Shown: positions 15,701-23,459 of the stretch, in pieces
Layout: every line of letters starts with the position of its first letter
Numbering within the stretch: the first letter of the stretch is position 1
DNA from: Candidatus Omnitrophota bacterium
Lineage (GTDB): Bacteria; Ratteibacteria; UBA8468; MWAK01
Direction of reading: 5' to 3'
Length of the DNA stretch: 24,462 nt
Assembly (NCBI GenBank): GCA_026387085.1
Contig: JAPLMK010000059.1
Coordinates: forward strand, 1-24,462
Made by a program: the position numbers and the translations under genes
The notes under the pieces: model-generated
Told to the model about the DNA's origin: nothing
The model's database searches: none
Seen by the model: only the letters and a program-made list of their open reading frames with translations

Positions 15701-18700
15701 GGATGGTTGCGGGTTACGTCTTCCAGAATTTCCCAAACTTCCGGGTCATTCCGTTCCAGGGCTCTCTTGGCGCTGGAAATAGTGTGTACATACTCCCGCC
15801 GCCTTAATTCTCGCAAGATAAAGGGCGCGAACAACTCCAGGGCCATATGTTTAGGCAATCCGCACTCGCTCAACTTCAAGTCCGGACCGACAACAACTAC
15901 GGCTCTTCCGGAATAATCAACCCGTTTACCAAGTAAGTTCTGGCGGAATCGTCCCTGTTTGCCGCGCAGCGTATCAGCCAGTGATTTCAGAGGACGGCTG
16001 TTCCGGCCCAGAACCTGCGGTCCGTGCCGGCCGTTATCAAAGAGGGCATCAACCGCCTCCTGAAGCATCCGCTTTTCATTGCGCACAATAATATCAGGCG
16101 CATGCAGTTTCAACAACCGTTTGAGCCGGTTATTCCGGTTGATAATGCGCTGGTAAAGATCATTAAGGTCGGAAGTGGCAAACCGGCCGCCTTCCAAAGG
16201 AAGCAGCGGTCTTAAGTCAGGCGGAATAACCGGAATAACGTCCGTAATCATCCATTCCGGCCGGGTATTGGTACGCAGCAGGCCGTCGACAATCTTCAAT
16301 TTCTTAATAATTGCCCGGCGTTGTCCCTGACTGGAACGAACCTTAGCCAATTCTTTCTGCAGGAGATCTTTTTCTTTCTCCAGATTAATGCCCTGCAGTA
16401 ATTCTTTAATAGCCAACGCGCCGATTTCCGCTTTTAATTTCGGAAACCGGACCAGCGTATCCCGGTATTCCTTTTCGGTAATCAAGTCCTTTGCTTTGTG
16501 CGGACTGTCAGCCGGGTCCAAAACCAGATATCGCTCAAAATAAAGAACTAATTCCAAATGGTTCTGGGACATATCCAGCAGGGTACCCATCCAGTTGGAA
16601 ACCGATTTAAATATCCAGACATAACTGACAGGAGCCGCTAACGGAATATGGCCCGCCCGGGTGCGCCGGACATCAGAAGTGGTCACTTCCACGCCGCACC
16701 GGTCGCAGACAATCCCCCGGTATTTAACCTTCTTATACTTACCGCAGGTGCATTCCCAATCCTTAACCGGACCAAAAATCTTTTCACAAAAGAGTCCGTC
16801 TTTTTCGGCCTTAAACGTGCGGTAATTTATCGTCTCCGGCTTCTTGATTTCGCCGTGCGAAGAGGACCTTACCACATCCGGTGACGCCAGGGAAATGGAT
16901 ACCACTTCCTTTTCTCCGGGCTTCTTAACCAGTTTAATGTCAAAGCCCAGGCCCTTCAACTCGCTCATCAAAACATTAAATGACTCCGGAGATTGATAAT
17001 AATCAAAATCCCGGTCCTTGACAATATTCTCATAAACTTTCTTCCGGCCCTGGATATCATCGCTCTTGACCGTCAGAATTTCCTGCAGGATATTGCTGGC
17101 GCCGTAACCCTCCAGGGCCCAGACCTCCATTTCACCGAAACGCTGACCCCCGAATTGAGCCCGGCCGCCCAGGGGCTGCTGGGTCACCAGGGAATACGAA
17201 CCGACACTGCGGGCGTGAATCTTGTCGTCCGCCAGGTGGTAAAGTTTCATCATGTAAATATAGCCGCAGGTGGTCTTGACATCAAAAGGATCACCGGTGA
17301 CGCCGTCGTAAAGTTGAATCTTCCCGTCTTCCGGCAAGCCCGCTTTCAAAAGCAATCCACTGATTTGCTCTTCGCTGGCGCTGTTAAAGATCGGGGTTTC
17401 CACCGAAAAACCAAGGACTTTAGCCGCCCAGCCCAGGTGGGTTTCCAAAATCTGGCCTACGTTCATCCGGGAGGGAACGCCTAACGGATTAAGAACTACG
17501 TCGACCGGCGTACCATCCGGCAAAAACGGCAAATCCTCCTGCGGAACAATCCGGGCGATAACACCCTTATTCCCGTGCCGGCCGGACATCTTATCACCCA
17601 CAGAAACCGGCTTTTTAATCGCCACCTGAACCACAACTTTCCGGACCACATCATTGCCTAATTCGTCTCCCTGCTTGATGTGTTGAATCTCGCGCTTGGA
17701 TTCTTTCTTTATCTCTTCCAGGCGCTTTTCAAATGTGCCGCAAAGAGTGTTTAACGCTTTCTGCTTTTCCGGGTTGGATGTCTTAAGGGACAAGAGAGCG
17801 GAAAGCGATGGTTTTTCTTTAATTTTCTGCTGCGGTAAAATTTCTTTCGCGCGCCGGGCGGCCTGCTTCTGAAGTTGCTCGGTAAGGTCCTTCCGGCGTT
17901 TTTCTGCCTCACTGATCAGGACCTGCCGCTTGCTGTCATTCTCGGTTGATTTATCTTTATCCGAAACCCGCTCAAACTTACGCACATCAACCACGATTCC
18001 GGAAATACCCGGCGGCGCGTAAAGTGATGTATTATCAACTTCCCGGGCTTTTTCTCCGAAGATTACGCGCAAAAGACGCTCTTCCGGGGTCAATTCTGTT
18101 TCACTTCTGGGCGTAACCTTACCGACCAGAATATCGTTCGGTTTAATGTGGGCGCCGACCCGGATAATACCCTCTTCATCCAGGTTGGTCATGGTCTCTT
18201 CTCCGACATTGGGGATATCGCGGGTAATCTCCTCCACCCCTAAGTCCGTTTCGCGCGCTTCCGCTTCAAACTCCTTGATGTGAATGGAGGTAAAGGTGTC
18301 GTCTTTAACCAATCGTTCGCTGAGTACAATCGCATCCTCAAAGTTGTATCCGCGCCAGGGCAAAAAAGCCACCAGAACATTCTGGCCGAGAGCCAAATTA
18401 CCGCTGGCATCCACCGCCGGACCGTCAGAAATCAAATCGCCTTTCTTGATCTTCTGACCCGCCTGTACCAACGGCCGCTGGTTAAAAACAGTGTCCTGAT
18501 TAAGGTGCTGGAATTTTAAAAGCTTGTAGGTCTTTTCGGTCTCCAATTCTTCCGGTCTGTTTTTATCGGCGGAAATTACAATTTTGGAACCATCCACGTA
18601 GGTAACCACACCGTCTTCTTCGGCCTTGACGATTACGCCGGAATCCCGGACCACGACGCTTTCAATGCCGGTTCTAACCAAAGGTGAAGACGGCCTTAAC

Positions 18701-20529
18701 AAGGGCAGCGCCTGGCGCTGCATATTCGAACCCATCAAGGCGCGGTTGGCGTCATCATGTTCCAGGAAAGGAACCAGAGAGGTAGACACACTCACTACCT
18801 GACGGGCCGAAACATCAATAAAATCGACTTTCCCTACCGGAAATTTCGGAAAAATACCGCGGTAACGCACCAGAACTTCTTTTTCGATAATCTTACCGTC
18901 TCGATCTAACTGGGTGCTGGCCGGAGCAATACGATAATTATCCTCTTCGTCAGCCGAAAGATATTTGATTTCATCTATTACGACGCCGTTTTTTACGACC
19001 CGGTAAGGGGACCGCAAAAAGCCGAGTTTATCCACCCGGGCATAAGTAGCCAGCGAAGTAAGAATACCGATATTGCCGCCTTCCGGAGTTTCAATCGGGC
19101 AGATACGTCCGTAGTGGGTATAATGAACGTCGCGCACTTCAAATCCGATGCGTTTACGTTCGGAAAATACACCTTCGCCGATAGCGGTCAAACGCCTTTT
19201 ATGAGTCAGTTCCGCCAGGGGATTGGTCTGGTCCACTAACTGTGAATACGGGCTTCGGGCAAAAAAGTCCTTGATGGCCGAGGAAAAATTGCGGCTGTTT
19301 ACCAATTCCTGCGGGGTTACTTCTTCCGTTTTGGCAAAATTAAGACGGTCCTGAACCAACCGGGCGAGCCGGGATAAACCAATTTCTACTTGCTCGGAAA
19401 CCAGTTCTCCGACCATCCGCACCCGCTTGTTGCCCAGGTGGTCAATGTCGTCCACCGAATAAATCGCCTGCGCGTTGTCTGTTTCGGATTTAACCGCTCC
19501 CTGTTTTATGTTAAGGTCACCGGATTCGCTGGAAGCAACATCCTGGTTTTGGTATAATCCAAAAAGGTAAGAAAGGGTTCCAATCACATCTTCTTTTTCC
19601 AGGACAAGTTCCTGCGAAGAGAGTTTTAATTTCTTGTTTAACTGGCTGCGTCCGGCTTCGGAAAGGCCGTAAGTATCGGGAAGGAAGAAAAGGTGGGTAA
19701 AGAAATCGCCGGCTTTCTTCTTGCTGATCGGGTCACCGGGGCGGAAAAGGCTATAAATCTCCAACAGCGCTTCTTCCTGTCCGGCCAACGGTTTCTTTTC
19801 CAGGGTGTTCTTCCAAAGCTCATAGCCATCCCCGCTGGCCGTTCCTTTCGGAAAGAACAGATTAGTCAATTCTGTCTTATTATTATACCCGAGCGCTGAA
19901 AAAAAGGTTGAAACGGAAACCTTCTTTTTACCAAGGTGGGCGTAAAGAATGCTCCCGCCGTCAGAGCGAAATTCCAGCCACATGCCCCGCTTGGAGACGA
20001 TGCGCGCCGAATACTCCCGGGGCGAGGAACCCTCTTCCTTAAAATAAACTCCGGGTGAACGCTGGAGGCGGGAAATAATAACGCGTTCCACGCCGTTGAT
20101 GATAAACGTTCCGCGTTCGGTCATCAGCGGTATTTGCCCTAAAAATACTTCGTGGCCGTGCTTTGTTTCCCGGACCTGGATAAGTTCACCGGTATCCTTA
20201 TCACGCCGGATAATGCGCAAACAAATACGCAAGGCGGAACCATAGGTTAAACCGGCCAGTTTGCACTCCGCGACAGAATGGGACGGCGGTTCCAAAAGGT
20301 AATATACGTATTCCAGGCTCAAGGTTCCGTTGTTACTGACAATCGGGAAACTTTTCCGGAAAACTCCCTCCAGCCCCTCTTCCTTCCGCAACGATTGGCC
20401 TGCGCCCTTTTCTTTCGGGATTATTTGAAGAAATTCATGGTAGGAATTTAACTGCGCAACTAACAGGTTGGGGATTTCTAATTCTTTAAAATCTTTTTTA
20501 CCGCAGTATAGAGATTCCGCTTTTTTCAT
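12706..20529 (-). CDS. rpoBC: Fused RNA polymerase beta-beta' subunit (RpoBC)
   Basis: One uninterrupted frame of 2607 codons carries both large RNA polymerase subunits. Beta spans about residues 1-1198: IPNLLVAQLNSY near the start, the rifampicin region around H443, RICPIETPEGGNIG, LPWRGYNFEDAIVLSERL, KMSGRHGNKGV and GQRFGEMEVWALEGYGA. Beta' begins near 1212 with ISLASPDVVRSSSHGEIKKP, has the zinc ribbon C1260/C1262/C1275/C1278, the catalytic NADFDGDQMAVH (D1650, D1652, D1654), the second zinc site with C2065/C2072/C2075, and TLRTFHIGGTASRIV, followed by a trigger-loop insertion like the SI3 of Gram-negative bacteria, then DITGGLPRIAELFEARRP. The junction linker is only a dozen residues, with no stop or start signals. 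Natural fusions are known in Helicobacter/Wolinella and Wolbachia. The start ATG has no Shine-Dalgarno. Residues 2551-2607 form an extra Lys-rich tail with an internal duplication. Confidence 0.97.
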   Translation of the reverse strand: MKKAESLYCGKKDFKELEIPNLLVAQLNSYHEFLQIIPKEKGAGQSLRKEEGLEGVFRKSFPIVSNNGTLSLEYVYYLLEPPSHSVAECKLAGLTYGSALRICLRIIRRDKDTGELIQVRETKHGHEVFLGQIPLMTERGTFIINGVERVIISRLQRSPGVYFKEEGSSPREYSARIVSKRGMWLEFRSDGGSILYAHLGKKKVSVSTFFSALGYNNKTELTNLFFPKGTASGDGYELWKNTLEKKPLAGQEEALLEIYSLFRPGDPISKKKAGDFFTHLFFLPDTYGLSEAGRSQLNKKLKLSSQELVLEKEDVIGTLSYLFGLYQNQDVASSESGDLNIKQGAVKSETDNAQAIYSVDDIDHLGNKRVRMVGELVSEQVEIGLSRLARLVQDRLNFAKTEEVTPQELVNSRNFSSAIKDFFARSPYSQLVDQTNPLAELTHKRRLTAIGEGVFSERKRIGFEVRDVHYTHYGRICPIETPEGGNIGILTSLATYARVDKLGFLRSPYRVVKNGVVIDEIKYLSADEEDNYRIAPASTQLDRDGKIIEKEVLVRYRGIFPKFPVGKVDFIDVSARQVVSVSTSLVPFLEHDDANRALMGSNMQRQALPLLRPSSPLVRTGIESVVVRDSGVIVKAEEDGVVTYVDGSKIVISADKNRPEELETEKTYKLLKFQHLNQDTVFNQRPLVQAGQKIKKGDLISDGPAVDASGNLALGQNVLVAFLPWRGYNFEDAIVLSERLVKDDTFTSIHIKEFEAEARETDLGVEEITRDIPNVGEETMTNLDEEGIIRVGAHIKPNDILVGKVTPRSETELTPEERLLRVIFGEKAREVDNTSLYAPPGISGIVVDVRKFERVSDKDKSTENDSKRQVLISEAEKRRKDLTEQLQKQAARRAKEILPQQKIKEKPSLSALLSLKTSNPEKQKALNTLCGTFEKRLEEIKKESKREIQHIKQGDELGNDVVRKVVVQVAIKKPVSVGDKMSGRHGNKGVIARIVPQEDLPFLPDGTPVDVVLNPLGVPSRMNVGQILETHLGWAAKVLGFSVETPIFNSASEEQISGLLLKAGLPEDGKIQLYDGVTGDPFDVKTTCGYIYMMKLYHLADDKIHARSVGSYSLVTQQPLGGRAQFGGQRFGEMEVWALEGYGASNILQEILTVKSDDIQGRKKVYENIVKDRDFDYYQSPESFNVLMSELKGLGFDIKLVKKPGEKEVVSISLASPDVVRSSSHGEIKKPETINYRTFKAEKDGLFCEKIFGPVKDWECTCGKYKKVKYRGIVCDRCGVEVTTSDVRRTRAGHIPLAAPVSYVWIFKSVSNWMGTLLDMSQNHLELVLYFERYLVLDPADSPHKAKDLITEKEYRDTLVRFPKLKAEIGALAIKELLQGINLEKEKDLLQKELAKVRSSQGQRRAIIKKLKIVDGLLRTNTRPEWMITDVIPVIPPDLRPLLPLEGGRFATSDLNDLYQRIINRNNRLKRLLKLHAPDIIVRNEKRMLQEAVDALFDNGRHGPQVLGRNSRPLKSLADTLRGKQGRFRQNLLGKRVDYSGRAVVVVGPDLKLSECGLPKHMALELFAPFILRELRRREYVHTISSAKRALERNDPEVWEILEDVTRNHPILLNRQPTLHRLSIQAFYPRLIEENVIKLHPLVCTAFNADFDGDQMAVHVPLSVEAQMEAQLILNASTHVFSPSSGKPIINLSREALLGCYYLTLKNNTLSPEAGKFAVYAGPDEVLRKLDAEYLSYHQPVRVRMHGKMIETTPGRILFNELLPGGMEYQDTLVDGKVLGKMIKEIYNRFGYEETAKFLDRAKDVGFQIATRSGLTIGIRDLAIPKDKKELVETTAKEVHRIESDYRKGIITEGERYHKVVDTWTSCTSRLSEHLFTSLKNDLENKFLINPIYLMVQSGARGNKTQVTQLMAMRGLMTRPTKKITGGIGEIIESPVIANFREGLTVMEYFISTHGGRKGLVDTALKTSNAGYLSRRLVDVSQDMVISMDDCQTNSGVMVTPVWDGEKLMVPLSERILGRVAVDRIVDIVNDEVIVESNELIGEATAARIEEMGVEKMKIRSVLTCKAERGLCQKCYGWNITNGKMVETGEAVGIVAAQSIGEPGTQLTLRTFHIGGTASRIVGETEVKVRQQKDSKQKKEAAHYTVKLQDLSSAVNRLGQMVVLNRGAKLALIDERGREVEHYLIQVGDILKVKDGDVVYSKTREKEATSLLKRDPYMLPIVAQKSGVARYEGLKLGVTFKEEMDEVSKHSHKVIISHKEDIAPMVVIRDSAGNKIDSHYLPVDTHPMVEDGQKVLAGDNLARIPRRLTGRVQDITGGLPRIAELFEARRPKNPAILSEIDGKITTEINEKNQRVVKISSIVSDLVKSYLIPFDKHLLVGDGSFVQVAEKLTEGAVDLDDLLRIGGEHKVHEYLLNEIQSVYRLEGVTLNDKHIEIVIRQMLSRVRIEKPGDTLFLEGEAVSRVRATRENERIETNGGDQATLQPLVMGITRVALASESFISAASFQETLRVLTDAALMGVDDPLLGIKENVILGRLIPAGTGFFLRTVRENRMKDKEAESANGEFLDKTHPDTKKKESKNPLDTENIVKKHSDTKKKKKINPLDAK

Positions 20530-20620
20530 ATTTAAATTTGTTCGAATTAAAGCAGTATAGGAGGCAACCGAGAAAAAGCCGCACTCCGAAAACCGGACTC
20601 CAAAAACCTGCTGAAATACG

Positions 20621-20741
20621 CGGACCCCGTAGCGTGGGGTCGACTCAACGGGGCAGGGTTAAACCCGCCTTCGCTCATTTCCGCCTTGGCGCAAACCCGC
20701 CGGCGGAAACTTCGGCGAGCACAGTAAATCCGGTCCCCTAC
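20621..20741 (-). repeat. GTAG-foot repeat element between rplL and rpoBC
   Basis: The minus strand begins GTAGGGG exactly at the rplL stop codon (TAG at 20738-20740) and continues with GGATTTAC, GTGC and CGCCGAAG as in 11321-11393. Its far end has the stem GACCCC (20623-20628)/GGGGTC (20636-20641). The element takes up most of the 208-bp gap. Confidence 0.6.
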
Positions 20742-21139
20742 TTTAATTCTACTTTGGCACCCACTGCCTCTAACTTCTTCTTGATCTCTTCGGCTTCTTC
20801 CTTGCTGGCGTTCTCTTTAACCGGCTTGGGCGCTGCCTCTACCAGGTCCTTGGATTCTTTAAGGCCCAGGTTGGTAATCGCTCTTACTTCCTTAATTACC
20901 GGAATCTTATTCGGACCTACGTCAGAAAGGATAACGGTAAAGGTCGTCTTTTCCTCTGCGGCAGCCGGAGCAGAACCGGACGCGTCCGCAGCGGCTGCAC
21001 CACCCGCCGGAACCGCCATCATTGCGCTCACGCCAAACTTTTCTTCTAACAACTTGGTCAGTTCGGACAACTCAAGCACAGAAAGACCGGCAATTGCTGA
21101 AACTAATTCTTCTTTCCCCATTTTTGCTCCTTCAGCCAT
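20738..21139 (-). CDS. rplL: 50S ribosomal protein L7/L12
   Basis: L7/L12 forms the flexible stalk that recruits GTPase factors. The 133-aa protein has an N-terminal dimerisation domain (LVSAIAGLSVLELSELTKLLEEKFGV, in parts), an Ala/Gly-rich hinge around residues 45-62 and a C-terminal domain with FTVILSDVGPNKIPVIKEVR, LGLKESKDLVEAAPKPVKE and KKLEAVGAKVELK. AGGAG is 6 nt before the ATG; a second ATG at codon 7 is a possible alternative start. The stop codon coincides with the start of a repeat. Confidence 0.98.
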   Translation of the reverse strand: MAEGAKMGKEELVSAIAGLSVLELSELTKLLEEKFGVSAMMAVPAGGAAAADASGSAPAAAEEKTTFTVILSDVGPNKIPVIKEVRAITNLGLKESKDLVEAAPKPVKENASKEEAEEIKKKLEAVGAKVELK

Positions 21140-21163
21140 TTTTATCTCCTTTTTATTCGCTTC

Positions 21164-21196
21164 TGTCGTTCCCGACTTAAATGTTCGGAAATGACA
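21164..21196. repeat. TGTC-foot hairpin between rplJ and rplL
   Basis: TGTCGTTCCCGA pairs with TCGGAAATGACA (one G-T pair, one mismatch) around a short loop. The foot and length (33 bp) resemble the TGTC family. It takes up about half of the 74-bp gap and could affect the L10:L12 ratio. Confidence 0.6.
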
Positions 21197-21213
21197 AGCA
21201 TTTTGCGTTTCTA

Positions 21214-21732
21214 TTAATTATCCTTTTCAGCGATCTGCTTCAGAACAGACACAAATTTCTGCGGCACCGCCTTCAGGGTAAAAAGAAATTGATAGATGGG
21301 ACCTGCTACCCCGGCACAAAACTGGGATAGAATAACTTCCCGATTGGGAAGTTTTGCCAGGCGCTCCAACTGCACCCGGGAAATAAGGGCTCCGTTTTGA
21401 TAACCACCGCGGAAAACCAGCGGAACCGCCTTTTCCTTATTAAAACCATAAATTGCCTTAACCAAGGAAACTTCATCCTTACCGGAGAACAAAATGATGC
21501 CGGTTGGCCCGATAATTAAATTATCGGTCTCGGGAAAATCGAGTCCTTTCAATACCCGCTGAAAAAAAGTATTTTTGACGACCTTAAAAGCGCCCTCGGC
21601 TTTTTTCACGGCGCTGCGGAAGATAGTCATTTCCGTTACCGTCACACCCGAAAAGCCTACGAAAACAATAAAATGGGCTTCTTTTATTTTCCCGCGCAAC
21701 GATTCGACTGCGGCAATTTTTTCTGCTTTCAT
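21214..21732 (-). CDS. rplJ: 50S ribosomal protein L10
   Basis: L10 anchors the L7/L12 dimers to 23S rRNA. The 172-aa protein has KIAAVESLRGKIKEAHFIVF, GFSGVTVTEMTIFRSAVKKA, FKVVKNTFFQRVLKG, IIGPTGIILFSGKDEVSLVK and the C-terminal helix that binds L12. No Shine-Dalgarno precedes the ATG (ACAAAAAG), and the 26-bp gap after rplA is too short for a classical L10-leader. The feedback control seen in enterobacteria and bacilli is therefore not evident at this position. Confidence 0.97.
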   Translation of the reverse strand: MKAEKIAAVESLRGKIKEAHFIVFVGFSGVTVTEMTIFRSAVKKAEGAFKVVKNTFFQRVLKGLDFPETDNLIIGPTGIILFSGKDEVSLVKAIYGFNKEKAVPLVFRGGYQNGALISRVQLERLAKLPNREVILSQFCAGVAGPIYQFLFTLKAVPQKFVSVLKQIAEKDN

Positions 21733-21758
21733 CTTTTTGTTTGGTTAGTTGTTATGGT

Positions 21759-22439
21759 TTAAGTCTTAATAATCAACGAAGGGCCCATCGTCGTGCTGAG
21801 ATAAGCCCGCTTCAGGAATTGTCCCTTAGCCGCGCTGGGCGCGGCAGCGTGAACAGCTTCCAGAGCCGCCTGCAGGTTTTCGGAAAGCGCCTGCTCTGCG
21901 AAAGATATTTTTCCGATGGGGAGATGCACGTTGCCTCCCTTATCCATTCTGAAATCAACGCGACCGGCTTTTAATTCATTAATCGTCTTACCCACCGTAG
22001 TTGTAACTGTACCGTTTTTCGGGCTGGGCATCAATCCGCGTGGCCCTAAAATCTTTCCGAGCCGGGCCACGTCTTTCAAACAATCCGGTGTGGTAACCGC
22101 CACATCAAAATCGGTCCAACCTCCGGAAATTTTAGCTATATATTCATCTAAACCCACAAAATCAGCCCCGGCTTCCGTCGCTTCAGCCGCTTGCGCTTCC
22201 TTAACTAAAGCCAACACCCGCACCTTTTTGCCTGTTCCGTGGGGGAGCGCCGCAGTTCCTCTTACCACTAATTCACCCTTCTTAAGATCAATTCCAAGCC
22301 GGCAGGCAAGTTCCACGGTTTCATCGAATTTAGCGGCTTTAACCTCTTTCAGGAGATTAATCGCCTCCGCGCCGGAATAAATCTTCTCCGGTTCCACATT
22401 TTTGATACCTTCCTGATAACGTTTCGAATACTTTTTCAT
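21759..22439 (-). CDS. rplA: 50S ribosomal protein L1
   Basis: L1 forms the E-site stalk and often represses its own operon. The 226-aa length is normal. KKYSKRYQEGIKNVEPEKIY, FDETVELACRLGIDLKKGEL, VRGTAALPHGTGKKVRVL, GKILGPRGLMPSPKNGTVT and VDFRMDKGGNVHLPIGKISF are canonical. The region just upstream of the ATG is a repeat unit; its AAGGA, about 11 nt from the ATG, may serve as a distant ribosome binding site. Confidence 0.98.
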   Translation of the reverse strand: MKKYSKRYQEGIKNVEPEKIYSGAEAINLLKEVKAAKFDETVELACRLGIDLKKGELVVRGTAALPHGTGKKVRVLALVKEAQAAEATEAGADFVGLDEYIAKISGGWTDFDVAVTTPDCLKDVARLGKILGPRGLMPSPKNGTVTTTVGKTINELKAGRVDFRMDKGGNVHLPIGKISFAEQALSENLQAALEAVHAAAPSAAKGQFLKRAYLSTTMGPSLIIKT

Positions 22440-22446
22440 AATTGAT

Positions 22447-22476
22447 GAGATCCTTCGCGAAGTCCGCTCAGGATGA
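22447..22476. repeat. GAGATCC...GGATGA repeat unit in the rplA leader
   Basis: It begins GAGATCCTTCGC and ends CTCAGGATGA, identical over both ends with 4553-4584 and different in the middle 8 nt. It fills more than half of the 51-bp rplK-rplA gap, 8 bp from the rplA start. Confidence 0.7.
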
Positions 22477-22490
22477 AGTAACTTAAACCG

Positions 22491-22913
22491 TTACTTCACC
22501 TCTAAACCCATGCTCCGCGCTGTTCCCTCGATAATTTTAACAGCCGCTTCCAATTTATCGGCATTCAAATCAATCATCTTTATCCGGGCAATTTCAGCCA
22601 CCTGATCCCGGGTAACGCTGCCAACCACTTCTTTTCCGGCCGTTCCGCTGCCTTTCGCCAAGTTGGCGGCTTTCTTTAAAAGGTCTGATGCCGGAGGGGT
22701 CTTTATTTTATAAGTAAAAGAACGGTCCTCGTAAATAGTGATCACCGCCGGAAAAATGGTTCCTTCCTTGCCGCGGGTTGCTTCATTATAAGATTTACAG
22801 AACTCCATAATATTAACCCCGTGCGGACCAAGAGCTGTTCCTACCGGAGGCGCCGGCGTAGCCTGTCCGGCCGGAAGTTGTAACTTGACAACCGTTTTTA
22901 TTTTTTTTGCCAT
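22491..22913 (-). CDS. rplK: 50S ribosomal protein L11
   Basis: L11 forms the GTPase-associated centre with 23S rRNA. The 140-aa sequence is canonical: VVKLQLPAGQATPAPPVGTA, LGPHGVNIMEFCKSYNEAT, YKIKTPPASDLLKKAA, and the RNA-binding C-terminal part with SVTRDQVAEIARIKMIDLNA and IIEGTARSMGLEV. It begins 20 bp after nusG with a weak upstream AGG. Confidence 0.98.
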   Translation of the reverse strand: MAKKIKTVVKLQLPAGQATPAPPVGTALGPHGVNIMEFCKSYNEATRGKEGTIFPAVITIYEDRSFTYKIKTPPASDLLKKAANLAKGSGTAGKEVVGSVTRDQVAEIARIKMIDLNADKLEAAVKIIEGTARSMGLEVK

Positions 22914-22933
22914 ATTATTTTCTTGCCTGTTAG

Positions 22934-23455
22934 TTAGGTCTTCTCAACCTGCCACATATCCAATTCAACCATGGTGGACCGACCAAAAATAGAAACGCTT
23001 ACTTTGATTTTTTCCTTATCTAAGATTACTTCCTCCACCAAACCGGCAAAATTCAAGAACGGTCCTTCTCTGATTTCAACCCGGTCGCCCTTGTTAAACT
23101 CAAACCGTGGGGCCGGCTTCTCTTTTCTTTCGTCAACCAGAGAAAAAACGTTAGCCACTTCGCTTTCCGAAAGGGGATCCGGCTTGGAATCGCTGCCCAG
23201 CACATCCAGCACGCCGGGTAACGTTCGGATGCTGTGGATAATCTCCTTCGACGGCTCCACCTCTACCATGATATAACCGGGCATCAGAAATTGCGTTTTG
23301 CTTTCCTTCTTTCCTTCCTTAATATTCTGCACCTGTTCCGTGGGCAGAAGAATCTGCTTTACGCTTTCCGGAAATTCCGCCTGCAGGTTTTCCAAAAAAC
23401 GCGTTACTTTCTTTTCGTGATTGCTCCGTACGTGAAGAACATACCAGTTAGCCAT
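22934..23455 (-). CDS. nusG: Transcription termination/antitermination factor NusG
   Basis: NusG binds the beta' clamp and links RNA polymerase with Rho or the ribosome. The 173-aa protein has the NGN domain (WYVLHVRSNHEKKV, LMPGYIMVEVEP, LPGVLDVLG) and the KOW domain (FNKGDRVEIREGPFLNFAGL, VSIFGRSTMVELDMWQVE). Its ATG is 4 bp past the secE stop with no Shine-Dalgarno (AAATTT), so translational coupling is likely. Confidence 0.98.
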   Translation of the reverse strand: MANWYVLHVRSNHEKKVTRFLENLQAEFPESVKQILLPTEQVQNIKEGKKESKTQFLMPGYIMVEVEPSKEIIHSIRTLPGVLDVLGSDSKPDPLSESEVANVFSLVDERKEKPAPRFEFNKGDRVEIREGPFLNFAGLVEEVILDKEKIKVSVSIFGRSTMVELDMWQVEKT

Positions 23456-23459
23456 AAAT

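Noticed and set aside
20538..21194. Plus-strand 218-codon open frame opposite rplL
   Set aside because: It lies antisense to rplL and the adjacent repeat; its Ala/Ser/Pro-rich composition mirrors the rplL codons and it resembles no family.
21733..21758. L10-binding leader before rplJ
   Set aside because: The gap is only 26 bp and A-rich; it cannot hold the usual kink-turn leader.
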